DNA of 64,000 nt from Crocodylus rhombifer (taxonomy: Eukaryota > Chordata > Crocodylia > Crocodylidae): assembly GCA_038503035.1 (NCBI GenBank), contig JAVSML010000029.1, forward strand, positions 571,708 to 635,707. Reading direction: 5' to 3'. The notes beneath the pieces were generated by a model. That model ran no database searches, had not been told where the DNA came from, and saw only the letters and a program-made list of their open reading frames with translations. The translations under genes were made by a program, and so were the position numbers. Positions 12,500 to 23,305 of this stretch are shown here, piece after piece (the first letter of the stretch is position 1; every line of letters begins with the position of its first letter).

Positions 12500-13292
12500 G
12501 ATTAAGCAGTACTGGCTTAGGCCAGAACAAAATTAATGATGACAGGTGCTATCTTAAATGTTTAAATAGGTAATAATGTGAGATTTGATGCATCTAAAAA
12601 AAAAAAAACAAGTGTTTTAATGTTATGTTATATTTGGCTTGTTTTATGGACTTAAGATTTTTGCATAGTCCTACAATGAAAAGCAACATGAAGCAAATAC
12701 AGCACAATGTTTTCAAGGCCTGTTAGTCTAGTCCCCAAAAGACATTGCTATAATTGAAAAGTTTAAAATCTGGTGTTATCAAAAAGGTTTTTTCCTCTTT
12801 GTAAATACAGGAACAATCACACTTCTTGCTTGCCCCTAGTTCAAAGAGGATCTAAATCTAAAACTGATAGTGCCATTTATGATCCTTACACCCAGTTACC
12901 ATCACCATGTTAGTGTAGTCTGTTTACAATATGGGTTGGAAAGCATATTCTCTACCCTTTTTATGACAGAAGCAACAGCTTTGCCTGAACTGGGTTTCTG
13001 GAAACATATTCCTTATGTGCCAGTAAATACTGCTGGAGATTTACAACACATGCTAGAAGAGACTGGACCCAGAAAAGAACACAGAACTTGCTCTTCCAGA
13101 GAGAAATCTAGAAACTGGAGTCAGGCACTAGATTCCTTCCAGCAGTGCATTGGAAGACTTGGACTACTCAAAACAGAAGTCAAGGCAAAAAAAAACAGTC
13201 TACCTTCTGAACGTGGCACTGCCTAGCCCCTCTTCTGAACTCAGGGACCTGTCAGCAGTCTTCCATGCATTTGGGTTTTATTGCTGAAAGAT

Positions 13293-13392
13293 TGCTGAAA
13301 GCAAAATATCAAACAGGCCTGGAACCATGGACCAGAATCCAGGACTTTTTCCTCCCAAGCTAGTGGTCTGATCACTCTGCTACAGAATAAAA
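13293..13392 (-). repeat. tRNA-like SINE fragment
   Basis: On the minus strand GTAGCAGAGTGATCAGACCA is followed by GTCCTGGATTCTGGTCC, spaced like the A and B boxes of a tRNA-derived SINE. Part of it (about 13293-13345) recurs at 14813-14864, supporting an interspersed repeat. The family is not identified. Confidence 0.45.
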
Positions 13393-13635
13393 CTGTTCTT
13401 TTTCTGGAGTTCCCAAAGTGGCATTTCTTTCCGCACAAATGGCAACGCTCCAAAAGAAAGGATAGAGACGCCTAGTTGGGACTTGCACAGAACCAGAACT
13501 ACGGAACTTCACAGTCTAACACTCAGGTATCTGGTGAGTTTAAATATCTCCAGACTAGGCATAAGGTTAGTGGAGTGTTTTTGGACTTTATTTTGTATTT
13601 AGGTGGAATTCAGGCAATTAAATCCCACTTCACAG

Positions 13636-14200
13636 ATTGTAAGGCTGGATGGGACCTCGGAAGATCATCAAGTCAAGCCCCTGCACCAGGCAGGAAAGAT
13701 AACTGGGGTCAAGTGGCCCCAGCAAGGTGACCATCCAGTTTCCTCTTGAAGATTTCCAGAGTAGGAGGGAGCTTATTCCACAGGTCTGGACACCCTGACT
13801 GGGAAGAAGTTTTTCTGAATGTTCAGTCTGAAGCAGTCTTCCAGGACTTCATGGCAATTACTCCTGGTTTTCTGCAAGGGTGCCCTGGTGAGCAGTTGTT
13901 CACCGAGCCCTTGATGTACTCCCCTAATGTGGCAGTAAGCTGCTACCAAGTCCCCTCTCAGCTTTCTCTTTTTCAGGCTGAAGAGTCCCACATCCCTCAG
14001 CCTTTCCTCATATGGCTTGCCATGCAAGTCTCTGATCATATGGGTGACTCTTCCCTGGACTCTCTCAAGCTTGTTCAGGTCCTCGTTAAAGTGTGGTGCC
14101 CAGAACTGGATGCATTACTCCAGCTGGGGCCTCACCAGTGCTGGGTAGAGCAAAAGTATCACTTCCTTGGTTTGTTTGGAGATGGATCGATTGATGCATA
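13636..14200 (-). mobile_element. CR1 LINE 3' fragment
   Basis: The minus strand reads the end of CR1 ORF2: MIRDLHGKPYEERLRDVGLF, then KKRKLRGDLVAAYCHIRGVH, then LNIQKNFF, followed by the 3' UTR, whose complement starts GTAAGGCTGGATGGGACCTC. It is 5' truncated and frameshifted. Confidence 0.88.
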
Positions 14201-17200
14201 AGATACCTAAATCCTTCACTAAATCCAGCCCCAAGTTCTCAGCATTAATATACTTATTTATACTTATTTAAGCTTTTCCTTCTCCTCCAATATTTCGGGG
14301 TGGACTCTGCTTGTTCCTGCAGTATAACAGAAAGATCAGCCCTTTCATTCCTCAGAATACATGACCCTAAGCAGGAGATAAGAATATAGGACCTGGCCCC
14401 TGGGGCTGCCAACAGGAAAAAAAAACTCTAGGCACCTCCTCAACTGCAGGGGTCAGAGACAGCCTAGCTCAGAGTCATATAGGCAGTTTCTAATAGTCAC
14501 TTGTGGAGTTTATTCATTCTATCTCACAAGAGACAAGTCACTAAGCTCTTCAGAACATGTCCTATTACCATATTACTCTGGTCTCATACACTTCCACATC
14601 ATGTGTCTTGCCTTTTAGACCATACACTCATACATTCACTTTCATGTTGTCTAATACAGGACTGAGCTCAGAGGCCATATTAAGTAAATATTATTATTCA
14701 TATAATCAGTACAACATTTGGAATATACCAAATAATCCTTGAATGTCATTTTCTTTGTTCCCACATTCCACTTTCTTTCTGATAGGACGAATAAAGTACT
14801 TCACAGTGCTCTGCTGAAAGCAAAATATCACACATGCCTGGAACCATGGACCAGAATTCAGGACCAGAACCACGCACCAGTGGCAAAGTACTTCACAGTA
14901 CTTTGCTACTGGTCAAAAAAGAGATAAGTAATGTGCATTCAAGAGAATACTACATATTTTCATGGGATCTTTATTCATGCCGTTAAACTGTGCTCATAAT
15001 TTTTCAAAGGAAATTTGTACATGAAAAATCCAGGTTTTTCTACATAAAATCCAAAGGCATTTATCTTTACATATATTAATAAATTCAGAGATATTTAAAC
15101 TTATAATGGGCCAGACACTGTAAAATTATTACCAAGGACCTATTATTACAGCAACACATGTCAGTTGAAAACTACAGGTACAGGCAATTTTCATATTGGG
15201 TTTCCCTACATTTGTAATGTTTTTTCAGGTGCAAAGTTTAACTTTTATACTATGAAATAAATATGGCATCTTAAAAAAGGGTCTACTAAGTAATCTACAA
15301 AAAGGTCACATGTTTTATTGCTTTTAATGAATTGTTGCAGTTCAGAAGTTTCCATTACAGCCTGACAATTAAGTTTCTAATAAACTGAGGAGCTACTAAT
15401 TGACTTATTCATCTCACAAACTGAGGATCCAGCTAGTAATCTGAGACACATTTTACAACTTTTGACCAAAAATCATTCACATTTTGCAATCCATTTAATG
15501 AACAGATTTATTTGTGTAAACTGCCTACCTTTCCGCTCCTCCCCACAAGCTTTGATTCTGGTGAGGGGTTGAATCCCCAGACACAGGGAACAAGGTATCC
15601 TGCTACAGACTGTGTTAATAATTGCAATGGTAAGATATTGCTATGCTAGAGCCAATGCACTGTTTGTGGGCTCAATATCACAAATTTATGGTAACTGAAA
15701 TCACAGAATCTTTGGGAATGCAGTCAATTTGACTCAGTATCAAAAGGTCACTCTATTCAATTTATACTTGATGCTGAACACAGTATTGAGAAAACACCTG
15801 AAAGCAAGTGATCTCATCTGCAGTTTGGGCCTCAACATTTACTGGCTACATAAGGTAATTTGCTCATTACTAAGCAAATGCATTACATATGTTTTGTATT
15901 GGTCTGAGCTCAGAGGGATTTTTAAAATTGTATAGAAGTTGACACTATAGAAACATTACTAAATATCTGACCACAAGCTGCAATTTCATAGTGTTGAGAC
16001 ATAGCAAGAGCTCTCCCCCATTCTGTAGGGACAAGAACAACAACACACATGTGCTGCATCATGGCCTTTTGTAGCAGAAGCTCCGTAAGGTGCATGGTCA
16101 GAGATGGAACTGGACAGACAAGCGTGAACTTGGAATATTCTTGCCATTTCCCTTCCCACAAAGAAGAAAGTGCTCAACTGCAAGACCCCACCCATATCTT
16201 AAAGAGAAACAAGGAATAGAAGACATTGGCAGGAACATAAAGGATGGAAAAATCTGATTGAAAGTTAGGAGACCTGAGAGTAGAGGGAGAGAGGATTTGG
16301 AAATCTGGGCTAAGGTTACAGCCTGCAGATAAGTGAATGTGCCTGTGAGGACCAGCACCAAACATTAATGATAGAGTACGTGGAAGAAAAGAATGGCACA
16401 GCTGAGAAAGGAACTTGGGAGTACTCATGGCAATGGTGAAACAGGAGAATAGCCAGGCCTATGAGAAGTACCTGAAGTTGCAGCAGTCGGGAGGGCAGAT
16501 CACTCATAAAGGGTGTATCAGAAGTTAGGCCAACATCCATGCTTACTATTCGGCAACTTCCTTTTTTGTGGCACATGGTGTGATGCACAATTACTTCCCC
16601 ATACGCTCACTGGCCTTCCCCATTCATAAAGTGACATGGTCCTGAGCAATGAGCCACAAGGAGATTATTAGTTGTGATGGTGTTCCTAAAAATGTGTTAG
16701 GAACTTCACAGTCACAGACACAGTTCCTGACCCATGGTTCTTAAAATCTAAAAGTTTTGTCTTAATTCAGACAAGGCATAATGACTAATGAACACACAAA
16801 ATTTTTAAAAAGTGGAAAGAAAGGGTAAGCATTACAGTAATAAGACTGCACTGATGCCCTGGCCTCTCCCCCTCACAAGTATTATGCTACAAGTGTCAGA
16901 AGTATTTCAGGCCAAATGCTCCAACACTGAATGCTTGATCACATTTATTTATGTATTTAATTTATGTGGCAAGCCTATCCTAATTTCTATGTGCACCTGA
17001 AGGATTTTTAAATGCTCACACACCTTGGGTTCCACATATCTACCTGCTGGGTAGCACCGTGCATTAGGGAGAGAAGTGCATCTCACAATATTTCACTGAT
17101 TATTTCACAAATGTAATTGATGCTAATCCTTCCTTTTCTTGCTGGTAATATCAGGCACCTCTATAAGGATGTACTATGTGACACTTTATTCCCTTCCCTT

Positions 17201-17893
17201 AAAATTTATGAAATGTAGTCATGTTATTTTTGTTTATTTTTTATTTTACTGTCACATTTGCTGTATTCAATATAATAAATATTACATCAGGACTTCCATC
17301 ATAAAACCCCACCTATTACTGAGGTTTTATGGCTACAAAAATAAAATCCTTTTGGGATAAAATTAGAGCACAGGAGGAAATTTTTTCTTTTTAGAAAATG
17401 TGGTTTACTTATGTGGTACCTTTTTGTTGTTAGAGGAAACAAAACTATAGATATAGGTTTTTAAAGTGATTTCTAATTCTTTTGGTTTCTTTTTAAAGAA
17501 CAAAATGTTAAAGTTGCTTTGATCTAGTGCCTTCCGCTGTTTAAAAAACTGGATTTAATTTGACCGAGAAATTAGCATTTGTAAAGTATCTAATTCATTA
17601 ATTACTTTGTATAATGTTTTAATTGATCAATGGGTTCAGCTTCATCAAACTTATCCAGTAAGCCTATTGAACAAGTATTTGAAACAGAGAGACTTCAGTT
17701 GTGCTCACACAGGAAGAGCAAGCATTCTTTGAGACCTGTAGTGTGAATGGATCAGCACATTGTTAATACATCTGGGCTTCCCATAAACTTTTATTATGAT
17801 CCAACTGGATGACTGCCAACATACCCTCATTTCCTATACACTCCTGAGCTGGCTTTGAGTCGATGCAGACACAATATTCTTTTAGAAGACTAC
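14201..17893. other. intronic DNA without recognised element
   Basis: AT-rich intron 2 sequence with no identifiable gene or repeat family apart from the short duplicated segment near 14813. Short open frames look random in composition. Confidence 0.6.
14813..14866 (-). repeat. second copy of the 53-bp segment at 13293
   Basis: TGCTGAAAGCAAAATATCA, a GCCTGGAACCATGGACCAGA stretch and ATTCAGGA repeat the segment at 13293-13345 in the same orientation with few changes. Next to it, the motif AAAGTACTTCACAGT also occurs twice (14794 and 14885). Confidence 0.6.
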
Positions 17894-18336
17894 GGGCATG
17901 TCTATACTCTAAAGTTTAGCTGGCCTACTTAAGCCATCTAAGAGAATGGAAATAATACACCCCAAAGTGACAGATTTCCGCTTACAATACCCGCATCTCC
18001 TGTTTTATATCGTATATAAAAAAGTGCTCTTTTGTCACTATCGGCATTTAATACACATACATTTGTCTGCTCTGATGGGCTGGATATCCAGCGCATCAAA
18101 GCAGACTCGATTAATTGAGCTGACTCACCTGGCACTGTTCTGCTTGCCTTTTTGTATAAACAGCAAAATGCACATCAGCGCTGAGAAGATGGTGTTTTAG
18201 TTCAAAAGCACGCTGCCACCATTTTCTCAGCACCGATGTGCATTTCGCTGTTTATACAAAAAGGCATGCAACACAGTGCCAGGTGCTTTTAAAGGTGCCC
18301 TGTGCTACAGCACAAGCATGTGTACAACAAATGCCC
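17894..18336. mobile_element. foldback MITE with long hairpin
   Basis: The element starts GGGCATGTCTATAC and ends in ATGCCC, a short terminal inverted repeat. Inside are two palindromes: a 42-bp near-perfect palindrome centred on GATATC (18065-18106) and a hairpin with 69-bp arms at 18126-18194 and 18217-18285 (62 of 69 matching, 22-nt loop). No coding capacity or target duplication is visible, so the outer boundary is approximate. Confidence 0.65.
18126..18285. repeat. 69-bp inverted repeat with 22-nt loop
   Basis: The left arm begins CACCTGGCACTGTTCTGCTT and the right arm is its reverse complement with seven differences; the shared core includes CTTTTTGTATAAACAGC. A transcript through it would fold into a long stem, resembling a pri-miRNA or siRNA-type hairpin. 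Confidence 0.92.
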
Positions 18337-19614
18337 TAGATATTGTACCTCTACAAATGGGCTTTGCTACTATAGTTCTAGTGGTGTAGAGTGGCAAGTT
18401 AGCTCCAAACCTACCAATGTCAAATAAAATGTCAAATTCTATTCTTGGATATACATTAAAATTAATGGGAGTTGCATGTAAGTGCCTGAGGAAAGATTTG
18501 GCTTGGTTAGTCCTATGGCACCTATGCAATAATACGGCATTTCTTCTACATATCTATTAAAGACCTTTGGTTGAACCTATGTTTCCATCAATTAGCACCC
18601 CCTTATGTTGTCGTTGCCTGCATGTGCTGAAAACGATCATACAGTGAAGCACATATTCAGAATGTGAAGATACTACTAGTAAAGGAAGTGTGGCCAGGTG
18701 CAGATACTGACATGACATGGAACACACGTGAATGTTGCCATTCTTTTCAGTCACATTAAATCAATACATGATATTTGAACAATTCCCACAACTCACAAAG
18801 TGGTAAGAAAATGATGCTGTCTAATATACTTCTAGTGCACCCCCTAAAATCCTCTATCTAAACAGTAGTCTCAGATTGTTCAACCAGTCAAGGATTCTGA
18901 TTGGTTGAGCTGTCTCAGCTACCACATCATACTCTTAACCATATATTTCCTTGATGTGTGACCATGTCCTATGACTTTAATGTTATTTTAATACAGGAGT
19001 GTGAGTAAATAGAATTACAAATTGAAGATATAGAGTTTAAATGGCAAATATTTAAAAAATACACAGAACAACCATAGCAAGGCTATCTATTGCCAGGTTT
19101 TCTCTGGAGTAAGTCTACTGCTTCCTAGTTTCCAGTTATCCTGAAACTCATTAGTCATCACAGACAACGTTGATTAAATATGGTTCACTACAAAATGTAA
19201 AATGCTTTGCTAGTTTCCAAACCACTTTGGCAAAGACTGAGCTGGGTAGCACTTAATGCTGTAGTGCATGTTAAGAATCCCACAGGGGGTGCATTCCTTG
19301 CATTCAACATTAACATTTCTTAATCAAAATTGAATATACTGCTAACTCTCTGATAGTCTTTTAAAACTCTATGTGCTTGGTCACCAGCATCCACTGTGAA
19401 AGACAGAAGAGATTGCATTTTTCCCCATTTCTTAGGTCTGAGACATACTGATTCTTTATCAAGTTTCTGTTTCATAAGAGATGGTGAATATGAACATAGA
19501 CATTTTTCTGCACTGCCTTTTTAAAAATAACCCTTCTGCGTGTTGGTGAAGAGCTGTAATTATCCATGCACTGAGCCTCACATTAATTTGTTGCAAGCTT
19601 CTCAAGGTGGGCAC

Positions 19615-21155
19615 TAGGGCTGTGTGAAGCTTTGGTAACCGATTAGATTTGGAGGAAATTTGGCCCAATTCGGGGACTGACTCTCCGAATCCGAATCGAA
19701 TCAGAAGACCAAATAAAAGCTCCGAATTGAGTCAAAGAATCCAAATCAATTTGGAAAAACTTCAGAAAAGATTCAGTTGATACAGAGATTCAGCCATAGA
19801 CTAAACAGGCAGCTGACAGCTGCCTCCAGCTGGTAAGTCTGTTGGTCTTGGGGGAGGGGGGAGGGAATGGCCCAGGAGAAGGGGGAGATTGGGGCTGGGA
19901 CAAGCTGCCCAGCAGGGGTGGCAGGGCATGGGATGTGGGTGCAGCAGCACTGGGAGCAGGGGCTCAGCCCTGATGCTGCCCAGAGCAAACAACGCCTGAA
20001 TCGTGCCCCTCCTTCATCAGCTGGGCAAATGGCAGCAGGGCAGAGCTCCCGTGGCTCCCCCCACTGGAGCGAGGGAGCTGTAGGAGAAGCCTCCATGGCT
20101 GCCCTGCCTGGCCCCATCCCCCACCTGGCCCCAGCTTCCAGCACTTTGAAGAAAAAAACCAAAAAAACCAAAAACCCCACCCCCCCCCCCGCACTTACCC
20201 ACTGCAGCAGCAGCAATTGGGGCCTCTGAGGGCTCATGGCAGAGCCCCCCAGCACAACACAGGGCAGTGGGGGGCAGCGGGGACTGTCCCCCCCAACCGC
20301 CTGGCACCTGCATGGTAGCTGTCCCGTGGTGCAGGTATAGGGTGGCTTAGCAGGGCAGTGTGTGCTCTGGGAACTGGGGCAGCTCCACGCGTCAGCTGGA
20401 GCCCAGCAGCACTTAGCCCCAGCTCCCAGGCAGTGCACGGCACCTTGCCAAGCTGCACAGTGCCCATGCCTTGGGGCAGCTACCACACAGGTGTCAAGTG
20501 GGACGGGCAATCCCTACTGCTCCATGCTACACTGCCCCCCACTGCCCTGCGCTGCATGGGGGGCTCTGCCATGAACCTTCAGAGACCCCAGTCACCGCTC
20601 CTGCAGCCAGTATGTACACAGCTTTTTCAAGTGCTGGGAGGCTGGGGCCAGGCGAGGCATTCAATAGGGGCAGGGTAGATCAGGGAGTGGGGGCTACACA
20701 GTGGGGGCTCTGCCACATGCCCCAGAGCCCCCACAGCTGCTGCTGCTGCTGCTGATGAGTGCAGTTTTTTTTGGGTTTTTTTTATTCCCAGACTGCTGCG
20801 GCTGGGTGGGGGGCCATCAGGCGGTGTGGCTGGGTAGAGGGGCTATCAGGGAGCTGGGACTAGGCTGGACCAGGTGGGGGATGGGGCTAGGCAGGGTAGC
20901 CATGGGAACTTCTCCCATGGCTTCCCCCACCCAGGGACGGGCAGGCACAGCCAGAGGAGCTGCAGGAAAACCTGCAGCTGCCCGGTTCTGCCTGCTTCTC
21001 CCTGGCCAACCCAAATCACCGGATTTCTCCAAATCAGCGCCGACTCTTCCAAAGCTGATTCGGCCAAATCGATTCAGGACAGTGATGCGAATCAAATCAC
21101 TGTCCTCTGGACTGGCTGAATCCGAATCGAATTCTTCCTTATTTGCAGAGGCCTA
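19615..21155 (+). mobile_element. hAT-type nonautonomous element, 1.5 kb
   Basis: Terminal inverted repeats are TAGGGCTGTG at the left and CAGAGGCCTA at the right (complement TAGGCCTCTG). They are flanked by 8-bp duplications GTGGGCAC (19607-19614) and GTGGGAAC (21156-21163), 7 of 8 matching, which indicates the hAT superfamily. Subterminal regions are full of GAATCGATT/CCGAATC motifs; the interior is GC-rich with C and G runs and a CTG microsatellite near 20736. No transposase frame is recognisable. A second, inverted copy of the family lies at 37443-41455. Confidence 0.85.
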
Positions 21156-21404
21156 GTGGGAACAACCTTTTTTTTTTTCCAGCTCTTTGTATAGTGCCTA
21201 GCATAATTGGGTCCTGATTTACTATTGGGATTTGTAGGTACTACTACAAAGCATATAACAATGTCTGCTTCTATTTAATTCTTTTCTTAGGAACCAAAAG
21301 AAAAAGAATGTGTGTCCAGATGTTCAATTGCCATAAATCAGTGCCTCTTCACTAACTACACACATTAACAGCAGCTGGGGATCTGGCCCTTTATTCTTAG
21401 GGTA

Positions 21405-21660
21405 TAGCTATACTATAGTCAAAGCAGTAGCTACACCGTAGTATAGACATACCTATGTTCCCTTGGGTACCAGTAGCAGTCTAAGAACAACATCACAGAG
21501 CTCAGCACAAGCTGAGAAACAGGGTAAATTAACTATCACTAAACTCTATGCTACCACACTTCCTTGCTACCTATACCCAAGCTATCTTGTTCAGGGCTAG
21601 AGGTCTGATGCATCTACACTACACTGCAATCATTGCTGTGACATCAATACAGACATACTG
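21405..21660. repeat. possible MITE remnant
   Basis: TAGGGTATAGCTATACTATA, TAGCTACACCGTAGTATAGA and CATCTACACTACACTG resemble the GTCTATACT/TCTACAC ends of the other small DNA elements in this window. The boundaries and family are unclear. Confidence 0.3.
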
Positions 21661-21890
21661 TAAATAAACACTGCCAAATGAAGCGGATGAGCTGTGCTGT
21701 GCTACGTCTTGGCAGAGCCGATCTGCTTCACTGGGCAAAATACATGTCAGCCACTGTCCTGCCCATTGATCTTTTGAGACAATACTCAATGTGTTCTCCC
21801 TGGGCTTGAGCGGCCTGGTTCTGTGCGCCCTGTGAATTTCTGCAGAGTTGAGCCTCTCAAGACTCTGAAGAGCCTGCCCAACTTTCCCCT

Positions 21891-22185
21891 CTTACAGAGA
21901 CATGCCCTTGCCCTGGGCAATCTTGGGGCACACCTCTGAAAGTGAGAAAGCTGGGCTTTCCCTGGTTGTGGAGATGTGCCCCTGGAGATCCCAGATGTCT
22001 GGGGGAGTCCTTCTGTAAGTAGTGAACTCAGGCTTTTCTGCTTACTGAGATACACCCCTGGAATCTCCGGGAATCTCAAGGCGCATCCCTGCAAGCAGGA
22101 AACCCTGGCTTTCCCTGCTTACAGAAATGCATTCCCTGGGAATGCAAGAGGGAAAAGCCAGGTATGCACTCCCAAGGATTAAAAG
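21891..22185. repeat. tandem array, about 77-bp unit, four copies
   Basis: The motif CTTACAGAGA-CATGCCC(C)TGG recurs as diverged copies starting at 21891, 21964, 22041 and 22118 (spacings 73, 77, 77). Each unit ends in a CTGGGCTTTCC- or CAGGCTTTT-like segment. It is a degenerate minisatellite without coding sense. Confidence 0.78.
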
Positions 22186-22704
22186 GGGCTTGATCCTTTG
22201 TGGGAATTCCTGGGGTATGCAGGATTGGGACCCCTAAAGGCCCTGGAATACCAGCCCAAGGTGGCTAGAGAGGGTGGCTCCAGACTGCCTGGGCTCTCCT
22301 GCCTCAAAGCAAACAGGTGCCTGCAGCTAAATAATGCAAATTGATACCACCTTTGTCACGGCCACAAATTTTGGGTATTTGTGAGGTGACAAAGGGCATG
22401 GAGATCTCTTGGCTTGGACTTTGTGCTGCCCTAAAAATTTCTATGAGAACACAAAAGCGATGGAAGGTGACAGAAGTTTCCACCCTAAATTAATTCATAT
22501 CCACCACAGGCAATATGTTTATGTGCTTATCAATTCCAAATAGCGCTTTACTTGGTATATAAATTCAAAGTTAGCATGGCTAGGGCCCTAAGCAATAGGA
22601 GGCATATACAACCCAGAATCTGTAGGATGTATCCAATTTGGAGACAAGATCCTCAGAGACAATTGGTCCCAACATTCAATTTACCTTTTTTTATTCATTT
22701 GGAC

Positions 22705-23305
22705 TAAGGCTAGGGACAGACATTCAAAAGGCCAAAGACTGAATTTGAATCCATCTTTGCAGGTTAGTCTAACCTTCCTTGGTTGAACCAATTTGCAACA
22801 GCATAGACATTCCTTGTGGACTGAGGAAATGTGGATACATGCCTGAAGTTGCTCAGGCCAGGAGCTGGGGGGGCACTAGAGCATGCCCTCAGCTGCAGGG
22901 AAGCTGTGCTGGGGGGGCACGGCCAGTCTGGGCACTAGCCTGGGCTGAACTGGCCCCCTGTAGCCCCAATGCCCAGAGGGACTGCAGCCAAGTCTATCAG
23001 CCCTGACTGCTGCCGCTGGGGAGCAGAGCGGCGGGGCCAGCCACGCTTCACTGGAGCAGAGCGCCCAGCCCAGAGAGCATGCCAGGATGCTGGAGGACTT
23101 GGGTTTAAATTAAAGCTAGGAAGGGGTCTGGAACATAAACCAGTTTGAGCTCAATCAGTTAAGTCTGGTACTACATTCAACCAGGTTTATCTCAAACTGG
23201 TTTTGGCCATTTTGAAACTGGTTTATGTGCACTGAACACCTGTTCTGCTACAGGTTTAAACCAGTTTCTGATCACTTATACTGGTTTATGTTTAATGTCT
23301 CTCCT
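22705..23305. mobile_element. putative MITE / DNA transposon
   Basis: The ends TAGGGACAGACATT (left) and AATGTCTCTCCTTA (right; complement TAAGGAGAGACATT) look like diverged terminal inverted repeats. The interior has a GC-rich core and AAACCAGTTTGAG repeated in inverse (23137-23149 and 23191-23203), with more AAACCAGTTT motifs to 23290. No target duplication was confirmed. Confidence 0.45.

Noticed and set aside
19773..20510. A 245-codon minus-strand frame
   Set aside because: It lies inside the GC-rich core of a hAT element, with Pro/Gly/Ala/Cys-rich composition, no recognisable domain and many overlapping open frames on both strands.
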